This document shows positions 17,712 through 24,801 of a DNA stretch of 33,628 nt, in pieces; position 1 is the first letter of the stretch, and each line of letters opens with the position of its first letter. Both the position numbers and the translations under genes were made by a program. Origin of the DNA: Acidobacteriia bacterium AH_259_A11_L15 (GTDB lineage: Bacteria; Acidobacteriota; Terriglobia; Acidiferrales; 2-02-FULL-67-57); NCBI GenBank assembly GCA_027717655.1, contig JALLOH010000012.1, forward strand, positions 1 to 33,628, in the 5' to 3' direction. Below the pieces are notes generated by a model that saw only the letters and a program-made list of their open reading frames with translations, searched no databases and was not told the origin of the DNA.

Positions 17712-18935
17712 TCAGACCGGTTCGATGCCCTCGATGGTGCGGTAGGTGTCGCGGGCGATGAGCAGCTCCTCGTTGGTGGGAATCGCATAGATGCAGGTGC
17801 GGCTGGAGGAGATGGAAATCTCAGCTTCCACGCCGACGGCTTTCTCGTTCTTGGTCCGGTCGAGCTCGTAGCCCAGCCAGGACAACCCCTCGCAGCTCAG
17901 TTCGCGAATGCGGGGAGCGTTCTCCCCGATGCCTCCGGTAAAGATCAGGGCGTGCACCTGCCCCAGCACGGCGGTGTAAGCGCCGATGTACTTGCGGATG
18001 CGGTAGCAGAAACTTTCCACCGCCCGCCGGGCGCGCTCGTGGCCCTGGCGGGCGCTCTCCAGCACCAGGCGCATATCGTTCGACTCCCCGCTGATGCCTA
18101 CCAGGCCGCTGTGGCGGTTCAGCAGGGTGGAGACCTCGTGGGGGCTCATCTCGAACTTAGCCATCAAGTGGAGCACGATGGCCGGGTCGAGGTCCCCCGG
18201 GCGGGTGCCCATCACCAAGCCTTCGAGGGGGGTGAAGCCCATCGAAGTATCCACGGAGCGGCCGTGCAGGATGGCGGTGATGGAGCAACCGTTGCCCAAA
18301 TGGCAAGTGATCAAGTTGGTCTCTTCTTTGGAGCGCTCGGCCAACTGCCGGAAGCGGTAGGCGACGTAGCGGTGCGAGGTGCCGTGAAAGCCGTAGCGGC
18401 GGATGCGGTGGCGTCGGAAGTAGTCGTAGGGCAGCGCGTAGAGGTAGGCGCGCGCCGGCATGGTCTGGTGGAAGGCGGTGTCGAAGACCGCCACCTGCGC
18501 CCGGTCGGGGAACAGCTCCCGGCAGACGGTGTAGCCCTTGAGGTTGTGGGGGTTGTGCAGCGGAGCTAGCTCCACGGCGTCCTCGACCTTCTTCAGCACT
18601 TGCGGGGTGATGAGTTGGGAGGTCTGGAAATCGCCCCCGTGGACCACGCGGTGGCCCACCGCCTCGATCTCGCCGGGATCGGCCAGCACCCCGGTGCTCT
18701 GGAGCATACTGATGACTTTCGCGATGGCGGCGCGGTGGTCAGGCAGGTCCACGCCCACGTCCCGGCTGGCCCGCTCGCCCGCTTGACAACTGGCCACCGC
18801 TTCCTGCGTGCCGACCTTCTCCACCAGCCCGCGAGCCAGCAGGCGGTCTTGGTTCCGGTCAATCTTCTCCAGGTCAGTCTCGATGTACTGGAACTTGACG
18901 GAGGAGCTGCCGCAGTTGAGCACCAGGATTTTCAT
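17712..18935 (-). CDS. ackA: Acetate kinase
   Basis: 407 residues, ATG at 18935. It interconverts acetate + ATP and acetyl phosphate + ADP. The N-terminal NCGSSSVKF phosphate loop of the ASKHA fold, VGHRVVHGG, FDTAFHQTMP (catalytic Asp), RYGFHGTSH, CHLGNGCSI, TPLEGLVMGTRPGDLDP and IFTGGIGENAP are all present, so the active site looks complete. No pta gene is adjacent. With acs it gives two routes between acetate and activated acetyl groups. Its last 13 codons are repeated beyond the amine oxidase gene. Confidence 0.96.
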   Translation of the reverse strand: MKILVLNCGSSSVKFQYIETDLEKIDRNQDRLLARGLVEKVGTQEAVASCQAGERASRDVGVDLPDHRAAIAKVISMLQSTGVLADPGEIEAVGHRVVHGGDFQTSQLITPQVLKKVEDAVELAPLHNPHNLKGYTVCRELFPDRAQVAVFDTAFHQTMPARAYLYALPYDYFRRHRIRRYGFHGTSHRYVAYRFRQLAERSKEETNLITCHLGNGCSITAILHGRSVDTSMGFTPLEGLVMGTRPGDLDPAIVLHLMAKFEMSPHEVSTLLNRHSGLVGISGESNDMRLVLESARQGHERARRAVESFCYRIRKYIGAYTAVLGQVHALIFTGGIGENAPRIRELSCEGLSWLGYELDRTKNEKAVGVEAEISISSSRTCIYAIPTNEELLIARDTYRTIEGIEPV

Positions 18936-18968
18936 GCGGGTGCCGGGTCCTCGGGTGAATCTTCTCGG

Positions 18969-18997
18969 TTGCGAATTGTCCGGGCGGCGGCTATTGT
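18969..18997 (+). promoter_or_regulatory. Promoter for the SnoaL-like gene
   Basis: TTGCGA (18969-18974), 17 bases, TATTGT (18992-18997). Good spacing and reasonable boxes. It lies in the divergent gap between ackA and the gene at 19070, giving a leader of about 65 bases. Confidence 0.5.
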
Positions 18998-19069
18998 AAG
19001 GCGGACAGCGGAAAAAAGGTAGCCGAACGCCTCGTCCCGAAGGGGTCGGGTCGAGCGAGGGGGTGAACG

Positions 19070-19585
19070 GTGAGACGCCTAGCGGGAATCATCCTGGCAC
19101 TGGCCGCATTGGGGGCTGCCTACGCGCAGGCGCGCCCCACGGAGGAAGAAAAGATTGAGGCCGTGATTGCGGCGGTGGTGGAAGCCTACCGCACGGGCGA
19201 TTACGCCGCCATGGGGAAGTACTATTCGCCGGAGGTCACCATGGTGCCGGCCAACTACGGGCCGCCGCTGGTGGGCTGGGACAACGTGGAAGAGCGCTAC
19301 CGGCGGGCGTACGAGAATATGAGCGTGGCCGAAATGATCCGGCAGAACACCCGCATCGAGCGGCGGGGAGACATCGCCTGGGCTGTCTACCAGTGGCGCT
19401 TTGTCGGGGTGATGGGCGGCCAAGCCTTCTCGGCCCTGGGCCACACCACCCTGATTTTGGAGAAGCACGGGGGCGACTGGAAGATCGTCCACAACCACAC
19501 CTCGGCCCTGCCGGGGCCGCTCCCTCGGGAGCAGGCCGCCCCCACCGAGACCCCGCCGGGAAGCGATCCCCGGCCTTCGCGCTAA
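19070..19585 (+). CDS. Secreted SnoaL/DUF4440-like protein
   Basis: 171 residues from a GTG at 19070 with a GAGGGGG site just before. A signal peptide (MRRLAGIILALAALGAAYAQA) precedes one NTF2-like cone domain: helix EEEKIEAVIAAVVEAYRTGD, then YYSPEVTMVPAN, LVGWDNVEERYRRAY, and the closing strands with GDWKIVHNHTS. This pattern is typical of SnoaL-like/DUF4440 proteins, which act as small ligand-binding or isomerase folds. The Pro-rich tail after the domain is probably unstructured. Exact role unknown. Confidence 0.8.
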   Translation: MRRLAGIILALAALGAAYAQARPTEEEKIEAVIAAVVEAYRTGDYAAMGKYYSPEVTMVPANYGPPLVGWDNVEERYRRAYENMSVAEMIRQNTRIERRGDIAWAVYQWRFVGVMGGQAFSALGHTTLILEKHGGDWKIVHNHTSALPGPLPREQAAPTETPPGSDPRPSR

Positions 19586-19593
19586 CCGGGCGG

Positions 19594-19869
19594 TCAGTAC
19601 AACTGCTGGTAGAAGAGCACGCCCAGGGTGGCCAGTCCCAGCACAATGGAAGCCACCAGGCTGCCAATCAGGTAGGGGCGCAGGCGCTCCAGCTTGGCGA
19701 CAATCTCCCGCTGCTCCCGCAGCAGCCGCTCTTCGCCCGGAATGATGAAGAGCTGATCTTCTTCGCGGAGCCCGATGACGGCCCGAATGACGGCCAGGAC
19801 AATCAGCACCGCGGTTGCGGCCAGCCAGGCAACCAGCAGCCCCATCAACAACGAAAGGCTCAGCAGCAT
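19594..19869 (-). CDS. Small membrane protein with two helices
   Basis: 91 residues from the ATG at 19869, chosen because a strong GGAGGGGG precedes it; longer in-frame starts up to 20034 lack one. Two hydrophobic helices (about 1-30 and 66-88) flank a charged helical segment (GEERLLREQREIVAKLERLR) that may form a coiled coil. No family recognised. It is convergent with the SnoaL-like gene (8 bases apart). Confidence 0.7.
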   Translation of the reverse strand: MLLSLSLLMGLLVAWLAATAVLIVLAVIRAVIGLREEDQLFIIPGEERLLREQREIVAKLERLRPYLIGSLVASIVLGLATLGVLFYQQLY

Positions 19870-19999
19870 AGGCCGACCCCCTCCAAAACGTGATTCCCTT
19901 CCGCCCTGCGCCGCGGAAGGACTTGCGGGCCAACCCCGGGGGATTCTAACACTCTGCACAAGCCGAGAAGCCAAAAACCGCCCCGCTCCGCTGAACCCG

Positions 20000-20323
20000 C
20001 TAGTCGTCCCCCCAGAGCGCTTTTTCGCCGGCATTCAACTCCAAGCCTATGTCCCACAGGCCCTCGAGCGGCTTCTCGGTGGCCCAGATGACACGGAAGC
20101 CGGCGCGGCGCCCCTGGTCGCCCTCCAGTGACAAGCTGCTGCCGGGGCGGAATTCGCTGCTGGTCTTCACCAGCGCTCCGTGAGTGCTGAGGGCCATCGC
20201 TTCGGCGGGTTCGTTCACCCGCTGGCCGTCCTTGTTCTCTCCCACCAGCCGCACGGACAAGCGGCGCAGGAGGCGGCGGCTGCGGCGGCGTTCTTCCCCG
20301 GGGGTGTTCGCAGCAGGCGACAC
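20000..20323 (-). CDS. PilZ-domain protein
   Basis: 107 residues from a GTG at 20323, with GGAGAG upstream. It starts with a very basic segment (ERRRSRRLLRRLSVRL) containing RRxxR, and continues with an ALSTHGALV turn (the D/NxSxxG motif appears as STHGA), then GxFRVIWA strands. It fits a single PilZ domain, which binds cyclic di-GMP through the Arg motif and the D/N-x-S-x-x-G motif. The second motif is imperfect here, so c-di-GMP binding is uncertain. Confidence 0.75.
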   Translation of the reverse strand: MSPAANTPGEERRRSRRLLRRLSVRLVGENKDGQRVNEPAEAMALSTHGALVKTSSEFRPGSSLSLEGDQGRRAGFRVIWATEKPLEGLWDIGLELNAGEKALWGDD

Positions 20324-20513
20324 GGCAGTCGGCTCTCTCCAGTCTGGAGGTGCGTTGCCGTTTATACGCCCCTGGTCGCCGGGGCGTCAACCCGTTCCTC
20401 CGGCGGCAAGGCCCCGGGCCTTCCTGAAAAAAATGCTAGGCGTAGGGAGGAAAATGTGGTAGGTTGATCGGGCGTTTGAAGCTCTTGGAACACTTGTTGC
20501 GTTGAACTCAGCG

Positions 20514-20544
20514 GCCGCGAGGTTCAAACTCGCGGCTTTTTTTT
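20514..20544 (+). terminator. Intrinsic terminator in the cspA leader
   Basis: A perfect 8-bp stem GCCGCGAG/CTCGCGGC (20514-20521 and 20529-20536), 7-base loop, then eight Ts. No rightward gene precedes it, so it ends either a short RNA or the cspA leader itself. TTGAAC at 20502-20507 can pair with GTTCAA at 20522-20527 in the loop and would disrupt the stem, giving a possible antiterminator. Confidence 0.7.
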
Positions 20545-20606
20545 GTATCCGCCTCGAGGCGTTCGAGAGAAGCAGACAGCACCCACAATCAAGGAGAAAC
20601 ACCAAA

Positions 20607-20822
20607 GTGACAACCGATGCAAAAGAACAGGGCACGGTCAAGTGGTTCAACGCCTCGAAGGGCTACGGGTTCATCCAGCGCCAATCGGGCGAGGACGTCT
20701 TCGTCCACTACTCCGCCATCCAGGGAGAGGGCTACCGCAACCTCCAGGAGGGCGCGGCGGTGGAGTTCGAGGTGACCCAGGGCCCCAAGGGCCTCCAGGC
20801 CACCAACGTCGTGCAACTCTGA
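20607..20822 (+). CDS. cspA: Cold-shock protein
   Basis: 71 residues from a GTG at 20607 with AAGGAG 9-10 bases upstream. A single OB-fold cold-shock domain covers the whole protein: [16 protein letters not shown] (with RNP1 KGYGFI) and DVFVHYSAI (RNP2). It binds single-stranded RNA/DNA and melts RNA structure. The long leader (with a terminator) and the 10-bp hairpin after the stop suggest the gene is controlled at the RNA level. The next gene is a fatty-acid desaturase, a classic cold-response partner. The symbol is by family; the exact paralogue is not certain. Confidence 0.93.
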   Translation: MTTDAKEQGTVKWFNASKGYGFIQRQSGEDVFVHYSAIQGEGYRNLQEGAAVEFEVTQGPKGLQATNVVQL

Positions 20823-20831
20823 GCGGTTCCA

Positions 20832-20870
20832 GGAGCCGGGCGCTTTCTGCCCGGCTCCCACCCCTTTTCT
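20832..20870 (+). terminator. Terminator-like hairpin after cspA
   Basis: A perfect 10-bp stem GGAGCCGGGC/GCCCGGCTCC (20832-20841 and 20849-20858), 7-base loop, then ACCCCTTTTCT. The T run is interrupted, so termination may be partial and allow read-through into the desaturase gene. Confidence 0.6.
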
Positions 20871-20928
20871 CAAGAACCACGGAAAGTTTGTTCTTCGCAG
20901 GGGCGAAACCCCGCCCCGAGGTCAAAGA

Positions 20929-21648
20929 GTGACTTGGCTCTACGCACTGGCGCTGGTAGTCATAACCGTACAACTCTCAATTTTCTTCACCTCGATCTAT
21001 CTGCACCGCTGCCTGACCCACCGGGCCCTGGTGTTGCATCCGGGGCTGGCTTTTTTCATGCGATCTTATCTCTGGTTGCTCACCGGCATCCTCCCCAAAG
21101 AGTGGGTGGCGGTCCACCGCAAGCACCACCGCTACCCCGACCAGCAGGGGGACCCCCACAGTCCCAAGCTCAAGGGACTGGGCCACGTCCTGCTGGGGAA
21201 CGCCTACTACTACGTGCGCGAAGCCCGGCAGCCGGAAATCCAGACCCGCTTTGCTCCTGACATCGGAAACGATTGGTTGGACCGACGAGTTTTCTGCTAC
21301 GGGGGAGTGGGGCCGCTGCTGGGCCTGTTCCTGTTCATGCTCCTGCTGGGGCCGTTGGTCGGCGCGCTGGCGTTCGTAGTCCAGGCCGGCGTCTATATCT
21401 TCTTGAACGCCGTCATCAACGGCATCGGGCACGCCGTCGGCTACCAAAGTTTCCAGAACACCGCCACCAACTTGCGGTCGGTCGCCTGGATCACAGCGGG
21501 CGAAGGCCTGCACAACAACCACCATGAGTTCCCCACCTCGGCCCGCTTCAGCCTGCGCCGGACCGAGTTCGACCCCGCCTGGCTGGTCATCCGCCTGCTG
21601 AGGGTTTTGCGCCTGGCCCGCCCACTGCACGTCGCCCCTCCCGCCTAG
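20929..21648 (+). CDS. Fatty-acid (acyl-CoA delta-9 type) desaturase
   Basis: 239 residues from a GTG at 20929. A membrane di-iron desaturase with the three histidine boxes: HRCLTH (26-31), HRKHH (63-67) and HNNHH near residue 195. Hydrophobic helices flank them as in stearoyl-CoA-type desaturases. It introduces a cis double bond in saturated acyl chains using O2, raising membrane fluidity. It is shorter than many relatives but all iron ligand groups are present. It lies 106 bp after cspA in the same direction; a weak GAGGTC serves as ribosome site. Confidence 0.9.
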   Translation: MTWLYALALVVITVQLSIFFTSIYLHRCLTHRALVLHPGLAFFMRSYLWLLTGILPKEWVAVHRKHHRYPDQQGDPHSPKLKGLGHVLLGNAYYYVREARQPEIQTRFAPDIGNDWLDRRVFCYGGVGPLLGLFLFMLLLGPLVGALAFVVQAGVYIFLNAVINGIGHAVGYQSFQNTATNLRSVAWITAGEGLHNNHHEFPTSARFSLRRTEFDPAWLVIRLLRVLRLARPLHVAPPA

Positions 21649-21659
21649 CCCGGACCAGT

Positions 21660-21951
21660 CCACGCCGGCGGCTTGCGTGTAGTCATATATCAAAACAAAA
21701 TGCCCGCCCTTCACGATTACGGTTCCCACGAATATGCCGTGAATCTCGATGGACAGGTATCTGTGTCCGCCCTAACCTTCCGGAAGGACGGCCAAGAGTT
21801 TTTCTTCCAAGGAAACCGCTACCTTCGGGGGTGTGACGAACCGGTGGGCTAAGTAAGGCCAGAAATAGAATTTGACTGCGAGGGCCAGCAGAGCTGCCAG
21901 CAGCAGAGCAAGGAGGACGACTACGGACCGCTTCCTGGTTTTTCCTTCTTT
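21660..21951 (-). pseudogene. Decayed small membrane-protein frame
   Basis: On the minus strand a frame open from 21951 reads a basic head, a hydrophobic segment (VVVLLALLLAALLALAVKF) and then LEEKLLAVLPEG, an in-frame TAG (21774-21772), and further protein-like sequence (RYLSIEIHGIFVGTVIVKGG). No start codon precedes the hydrophobic part and there is a TAG just upstream (21954-21952). It looks like a broken gene for a membrane-anchored protein. The rest of 21649-22167 shows no intact gene. Confidence 0.3.
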
Positions 21952-22167
21952 CTAGTTGTCGCAGGAACCGCTAGGAGTGCAAACGCAATAGGCCGGGCCA
22001 CCAGAAGGGATTAAACCCCCTCCGACAACTGGCACCAAAAAAATTTGGGGCCCCGGTCAAGCTGTCCCGGGCAGTGGCATTCCGCCGCTAAGTAGTATCC
22101 GTTCGTATTCAGCGGTTACGCCAGAGGCAATGGGCGGAGGACGGAGGGAAGGAAAGGTGCCCCGGGG

Positions 22168-23118
22168 CTAGCCCAAACTGAAGGTTACTGTGACTTCAAG
22201 GATCAAGGGGACCGGTTCGCCGTTCAGGTAGGTAGGCTCGTATCGCCACTGCTGCACCGCCTGGGTAGCCGCCCGCACCAGCAAGGGATGGCCGGAGACA
22301 ACTTCCATCTGCGTGACACGGCCATGGACGTCGATGATGGCCCGGAGCACCACGTCGCCCTCAATCCGCGCCTGGCGGGCGATGACCGGGAAGCTCGGCT
22401 TAATGTGGTGGAGGAGCCGCGGCGCTTGCACCTCGCCGCCCACCCGAACCGGCTTGGGCGGGCCGGCTGGCCGTGCGGGCGGAGGCGTCGCCGAGGGCAC
22501 ACCGCCCAGCACGCCACCCAGCACCCCGCCGACTTGCCCGCCGGGCACACCGCCCGGCACCCCGCCTTCCACGCCAAAGTCGGCCGGGAGCAAGCCAGCC
22601 ACTTCCACTTCTCTCAGTTCCTCCCCGCGGGGGATCTCCTTGGGAACGGCGGTGGGCAAGGTCAGGTTGGCCTCCAGGGGGACGCGCACCGCCAGCGGAC
22701 GACGAGCCGGCGCGCGCTGCCCGACCGCCGGGGGCGGCGGAGGAGGCGGCGGGGGCGCGGCCAGCCAGGTGCGGTCCAGGCTGTGCAGCTCCAGCGTCTC
22801 CATGTACACGAGCGGCAGCAACAGCGCTGCCCCCACAAGTCCGACGTGCACCAGCAGCGCTACCGTGGTGCTGCGGGCCCGCCGCGGGGCCGCATCGGCC
22901 GGCGGCTTCATCAGAAACTCCAACTTGCGGTCCACCGGGATTGCTTCCTCCGGCTCGCCCGGCGCCCACCGGTGTCGCACCCCTGCGGCCAGGAAATCGA
23001 AGTCCATGTCTACCGGCACGGGCTCGCCCGCCGAGCCCAACTCCAGCGGCTCGTCCGGGAAGAGGATGCGCTCCACGCCCCAGAACTTCGGGCTCGCCTT
23101 TTCGTCCTTCTTCGTCAT
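22168..23118 (-). CDS. tonB: Energy transducer TonB
   Basis: 316 residues from the ATG at 23118. It has a long cytoplasmic head (1-82), one transmembrane helix (about 84-105), a run of nine prolines (122-130), a Pro/Ala linker, an unusual glycine-rich segment with repeated GGVPGG and GGVLGG units (about 180-205), and a C-terminal TonB domain (about 225-316: APRLLHHIKPSFPVIARQARIEGDVVLRAIID, ending QWRYEPTYLNGEPV). It passes proton-motive energy to outer-membrane transporters, implying a Gram-negative envelope. The extended N-terminal domain is longer than in classical TonB. No exbB/exbD is next to it. Confidence 0.88.
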   Translation of the reverse strand: MTKKDEKASPKFWGVERILFPDEPLELGSAGEPVPVDMDFDFLAAGVRHRWAPGEPEEAIPVDRKLEFLMKPPADAAPRRARSTTVALLVHVGLVGAALLLPLVYMETLELHSLDRTWLAAPPPPPPPPPAVGQRAPARRPLAVRVPLEANLTLPTAVPKEIPRGEELREVEVAGLLPADFGVEGGVPGGVPGGQVGGVLGGVLGGVPSATPPPARPAGPPKPVRVGGEVQAPRLLHHIKPSFPVIARQARIEGDVVLRAIIDVHGRVTQMEVVSGHPLLVRAATQAVQQWRYEPTYLNGEPVPLILEVTVTFSLG

Positions 23119-23212
23119 CGTTCCCGCCAGCGTCGCGTTTCCCTGATCGCCTCTGCCGACGCCGCTACTCTTTAGACGCTTCTTCCGCCTCGCTGGCTGT
23201 AAAAAGCTTGCT

Positions 23213-23237
23213 AAAAACGTCGGCCGCTCGGCCGACG
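23213..23237 (-). terminator. Intrinsic terminator of the tRNA-Leu unit
   Basis: Read leftward: CGTCGGCC, loop GAGC, GGCCGACG, then five Ts. A perfect 8-bp stem. It lies between the tRNA-like array and tonB, about 76 bases after the last array unit, so it would end a leftward transcript carrying tRNA-Leu and the three repeats. Confidence 0.7.
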
Positions 23238-23312
23238 CCCGTTCCCGCCTCCAAACACACCTACGAAAAGGAGGAAGCAGAAGTTCAGAAAGGACTAGCA
23301 CGGGGAAGGGGG

Positions 23313-23726
23313 TGGTGCCGAAGCGGGGAGCAGTTTATCCTGCCTGCCCTGAGAGAATCGAAGGGAGCGCAGCCGAAGGAAACCCCGACGGCCTTAGGGC
23401 CATCCCGCTTGGGCGGGACGCGTCGGCCCCTTCCCCCCGATGTGAAATAGTGGTGCCGAAGCGGGGAGGAGTTTATCCTGCCTGCCCTGAGAGAACCGAA
23501 GGGAGCGCAGCCGAAGGAAACCCCGACGGCCTTAGGGCCATCCCGCCTGGGCGGGACGCGTCGGCCCCTTCCCCCCGATGTGAAATAGTGGTGCCGAAGC
23601 GGGGAGGAGTTTATCCTGCCTGCCCTGAGAGAACCGAAGGGAGCGCAGCCGAAGGAAACCCCGACGGCCTTAGGGCCATCCCGCCTGGGCGGGACGCGTC
23701 GGCCCCTTCCCCCCGATGTGAAATAG
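23313..23726 (-). repeat. Three tandem 138-bp tRNA-Leu-like units
   Basis: Units at 23313-23450, 23451-23588 and 23589-23726; the last two are identical and the first differs at about three positions. Read leftward, each holds GCCGACG (like the tRNA 5' acceptor strand), a hairpin TCCCG-CCCAGG-CGGGA where the anticodon arm would be, a GGCC-CTAA-GGCC hairpin like the long variable arm, CGGGG of the T-stem, about 50 bases including a dispersed-repeat core in place of the T-loop, then CCCCG, CTTCGGC, A and CCA. The final 17 bases equal the 3' end of the adjacent tRNA-Leu. A D-arm is not evident. The core of each unit is about 115 bases (for example 23451-23565). Confidence 0.8.
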
Positions 23727-23814
23727 TGGTGCCGAAGCGGGGATTCGAACCCCGACGGGCTTAGCGCCCACTGCGCCCTGAACGCAGCGCGTCTGCCAGT
23801 TCCGCCACTTCGGC
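23727..23814 (-). tRNA. tRNA-Leu (CAG)
   Basis: 88 bases including an encoded CCA. Acceptor GCCGAAG pairs with CTTCGGC, discriminator A. The anticodon arm CTGCG-TTCAGGG-CGCAG gives anticodon CAG, reading CUG codons. A long variable arm (TGGGCGCTAAGCCCG) identifies a class II tRNA, and the T-arm CGGGG-TTCGAAT-CCCCG is canonical. Three partial copies follow it downstream in its transcript. Confidence 0.95.
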
Positions 23815-23872
23815 GTGTGCAGGATCGACAGCTCCCCCCCTAGAATCACGGAGAGAACTGCCGCGGAACTCC

Positions 23873-23901
23873 ATCTTGCCAAGCACCGCCGGGCCTGTCA
23901 A
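23873..23901 (-). promoter_or_regulatory. Possible promoter of the tRNA-Leu unit
   Basis: On the minus strand TTGACA (23901-23896), 17 bases, CAAGAT (23878-23873). The -35 is perfect, the -10 poor. A start near 23866 leaves a leader of about 50 bases. The remainder of 23815-24060 shows nothing else. Confidence 0.4.
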
Positions 23902-24060
23902 GCTGCGGCTCGGCGCCGGCACGTTTTCCCCATGCAAATCGGCTCGTTCCTCCTTCGGCCGCCCAAGTCCTCTACGCCCTGCGGCTTGCTTATGGGTCTC
24001 CGTCCCTGCACCCCACGGCGCCGTCGAGCGCCTATGACCCCGGTGGGAGCCTAGGAAGGT

Positions 24061-24089
24061 TTGACGCCACCCCGGGTCAGGGGTATAGT
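24061..24089 (+). promoter_or_regulatory. Promoter of the response regulator gene
   Basis: TTGACG (24061-24066), exactly 17 bases, TATAGT (24084-24089). A near-consensus housekeeping promoter 40 bases before the ATG at 24129. Confidence 0.65.
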
Positions 24090-24095
24090 CGCCGG

Positions 24096-24117
24096 AGTCC
24101 TAGCGTAGGCTAGGACT
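24096..24117 (+). promoter_or_regulatory. 9-bp perfect inverted repeat at the transcript start
   Basis: AGTCCTAGC (24096-24104), loop GTAG, GCTAGGACT (24109-24117). It begins about where transcription should start and ends shortly before the GGGGTCGGGGG ribosome site. It could be an operator (autoregulation) or a protective 5' hairpin. Confidence 0.6.
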
Positions 24118-24128
24118 GGGGTCGGGGG

Positions 24129-24791
24129 ATGAAACCCTCCATCAAAGTCGCCGTCGCCGATGACCATCCCATCTACCGCTTGGGGGTCTCCAAACTGCTC
24201 GAGCCCGAACCCGACCTTATCCTGGTGGGCCAAGCCGCCAACGGCATGGAAGCCATCCTGGTAGTGGAAAAATTCGAGCCCGACATCCTGTTGCTGGACC
24301 TGAAAATGCCGGTGATGGACGGCATCGAGGTGTTGAGCGAGCTGGCCAAGCGCAAGCTGCGCTCCCGGGTCATCCTGATGATGACCGGCGCCGAGCGCGA
24401 AAAAGCCACCCGGGGCGTCCGCCTGGGCGCCCGCGGCATCCTCTTCAAGGACGCCGACCCCGGCCTGCTGGTCAAGAGCGTGCGCAAGGTGTACGAGGGC
24501 GAGGTCTGGATCGACAACCCCATCCTCAGCCACGCGCTCGAATCGCTGGTGACCAAGCCCGCCGCTCCTCCGGGCCTCAGCGGCCAGCACGACGCCCGCC
24601 TCTCGGGCCGCGAGATGGAAGTCGTCCGCTGCGTGGCCATGGGCCTGCGCAACAAAGAGGTCGCCGACAAGCTGGGCGTCAGCGAAGCTACAGTCAAGAA
24701 CCACCTCACCCACGTCTATTCCAAGCTCGGCGTCTCCGACCGCCTCGAGCTCATCCTCTACGCCATCCACAACCGCATCATCCGCGTTTGA
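24129..24791 (+). CDS. NarL/FixJ-type response regulator
   Basis: 220 residues, ATG at 24129 with a G-rich ribosome site. Receiver domain: acidic pair Asp11-Asp12, phospho-acceptor Asp57 in LLLDLKMP, Thr86 and Lys107. After a linker, a LuxR-type helix-turn-helix (about 155-215) with LSGREMEVVRCVAMG, NKEVADKLGVSEATVKNHL and the dimer helix VYSKLGVSDRLELILYA. All phosphorylation residues are present, so it should be activated by a sensor kinase, but none is in the window. Bases 24599-24644 are repeated exactly, inverted, at the right end of the window. Confidence 0.94.
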   Translation: MKPSIKVAVADDHPIYRLGVSKLLEPEPDLILVGQAANGMEAILVVEKFEPDILLLDLKMPVMDGIEVLSELAKRKLRSRVILMMTGAEREKATRGVRLGARGILFKDADPGLLVKSVRKVYEGEVWIDNPILSHALESLVTKPAAPPGLSGQHDARLSGREMEVVRCVAMGLRNKEVADKLGVSEATVKNHLTHVYSKLGVSDRLELILYAIHNRIIRV

Positions 24792-24801
24792 CTTTGCTGC
24801 G

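Noticed and set aside
4518-18935. acs and ackA as one acetate operon
   Set aside because: They are over 11 kb apart and on opposite strands. Only a metabolic link can be claimed.
23313-23726. Tandem repeat as a CRISPR array
   Set aside because: The 138-bp units have no variable spacers between short repeats, and no cas gene is near. They match the tRNA-Leu 3' end instead.
23670-23882. Small protein containing PKWRNWQTRCVQG
   Set aside because: This is the translation of the tRNA-Leu gene, a common false gene call.
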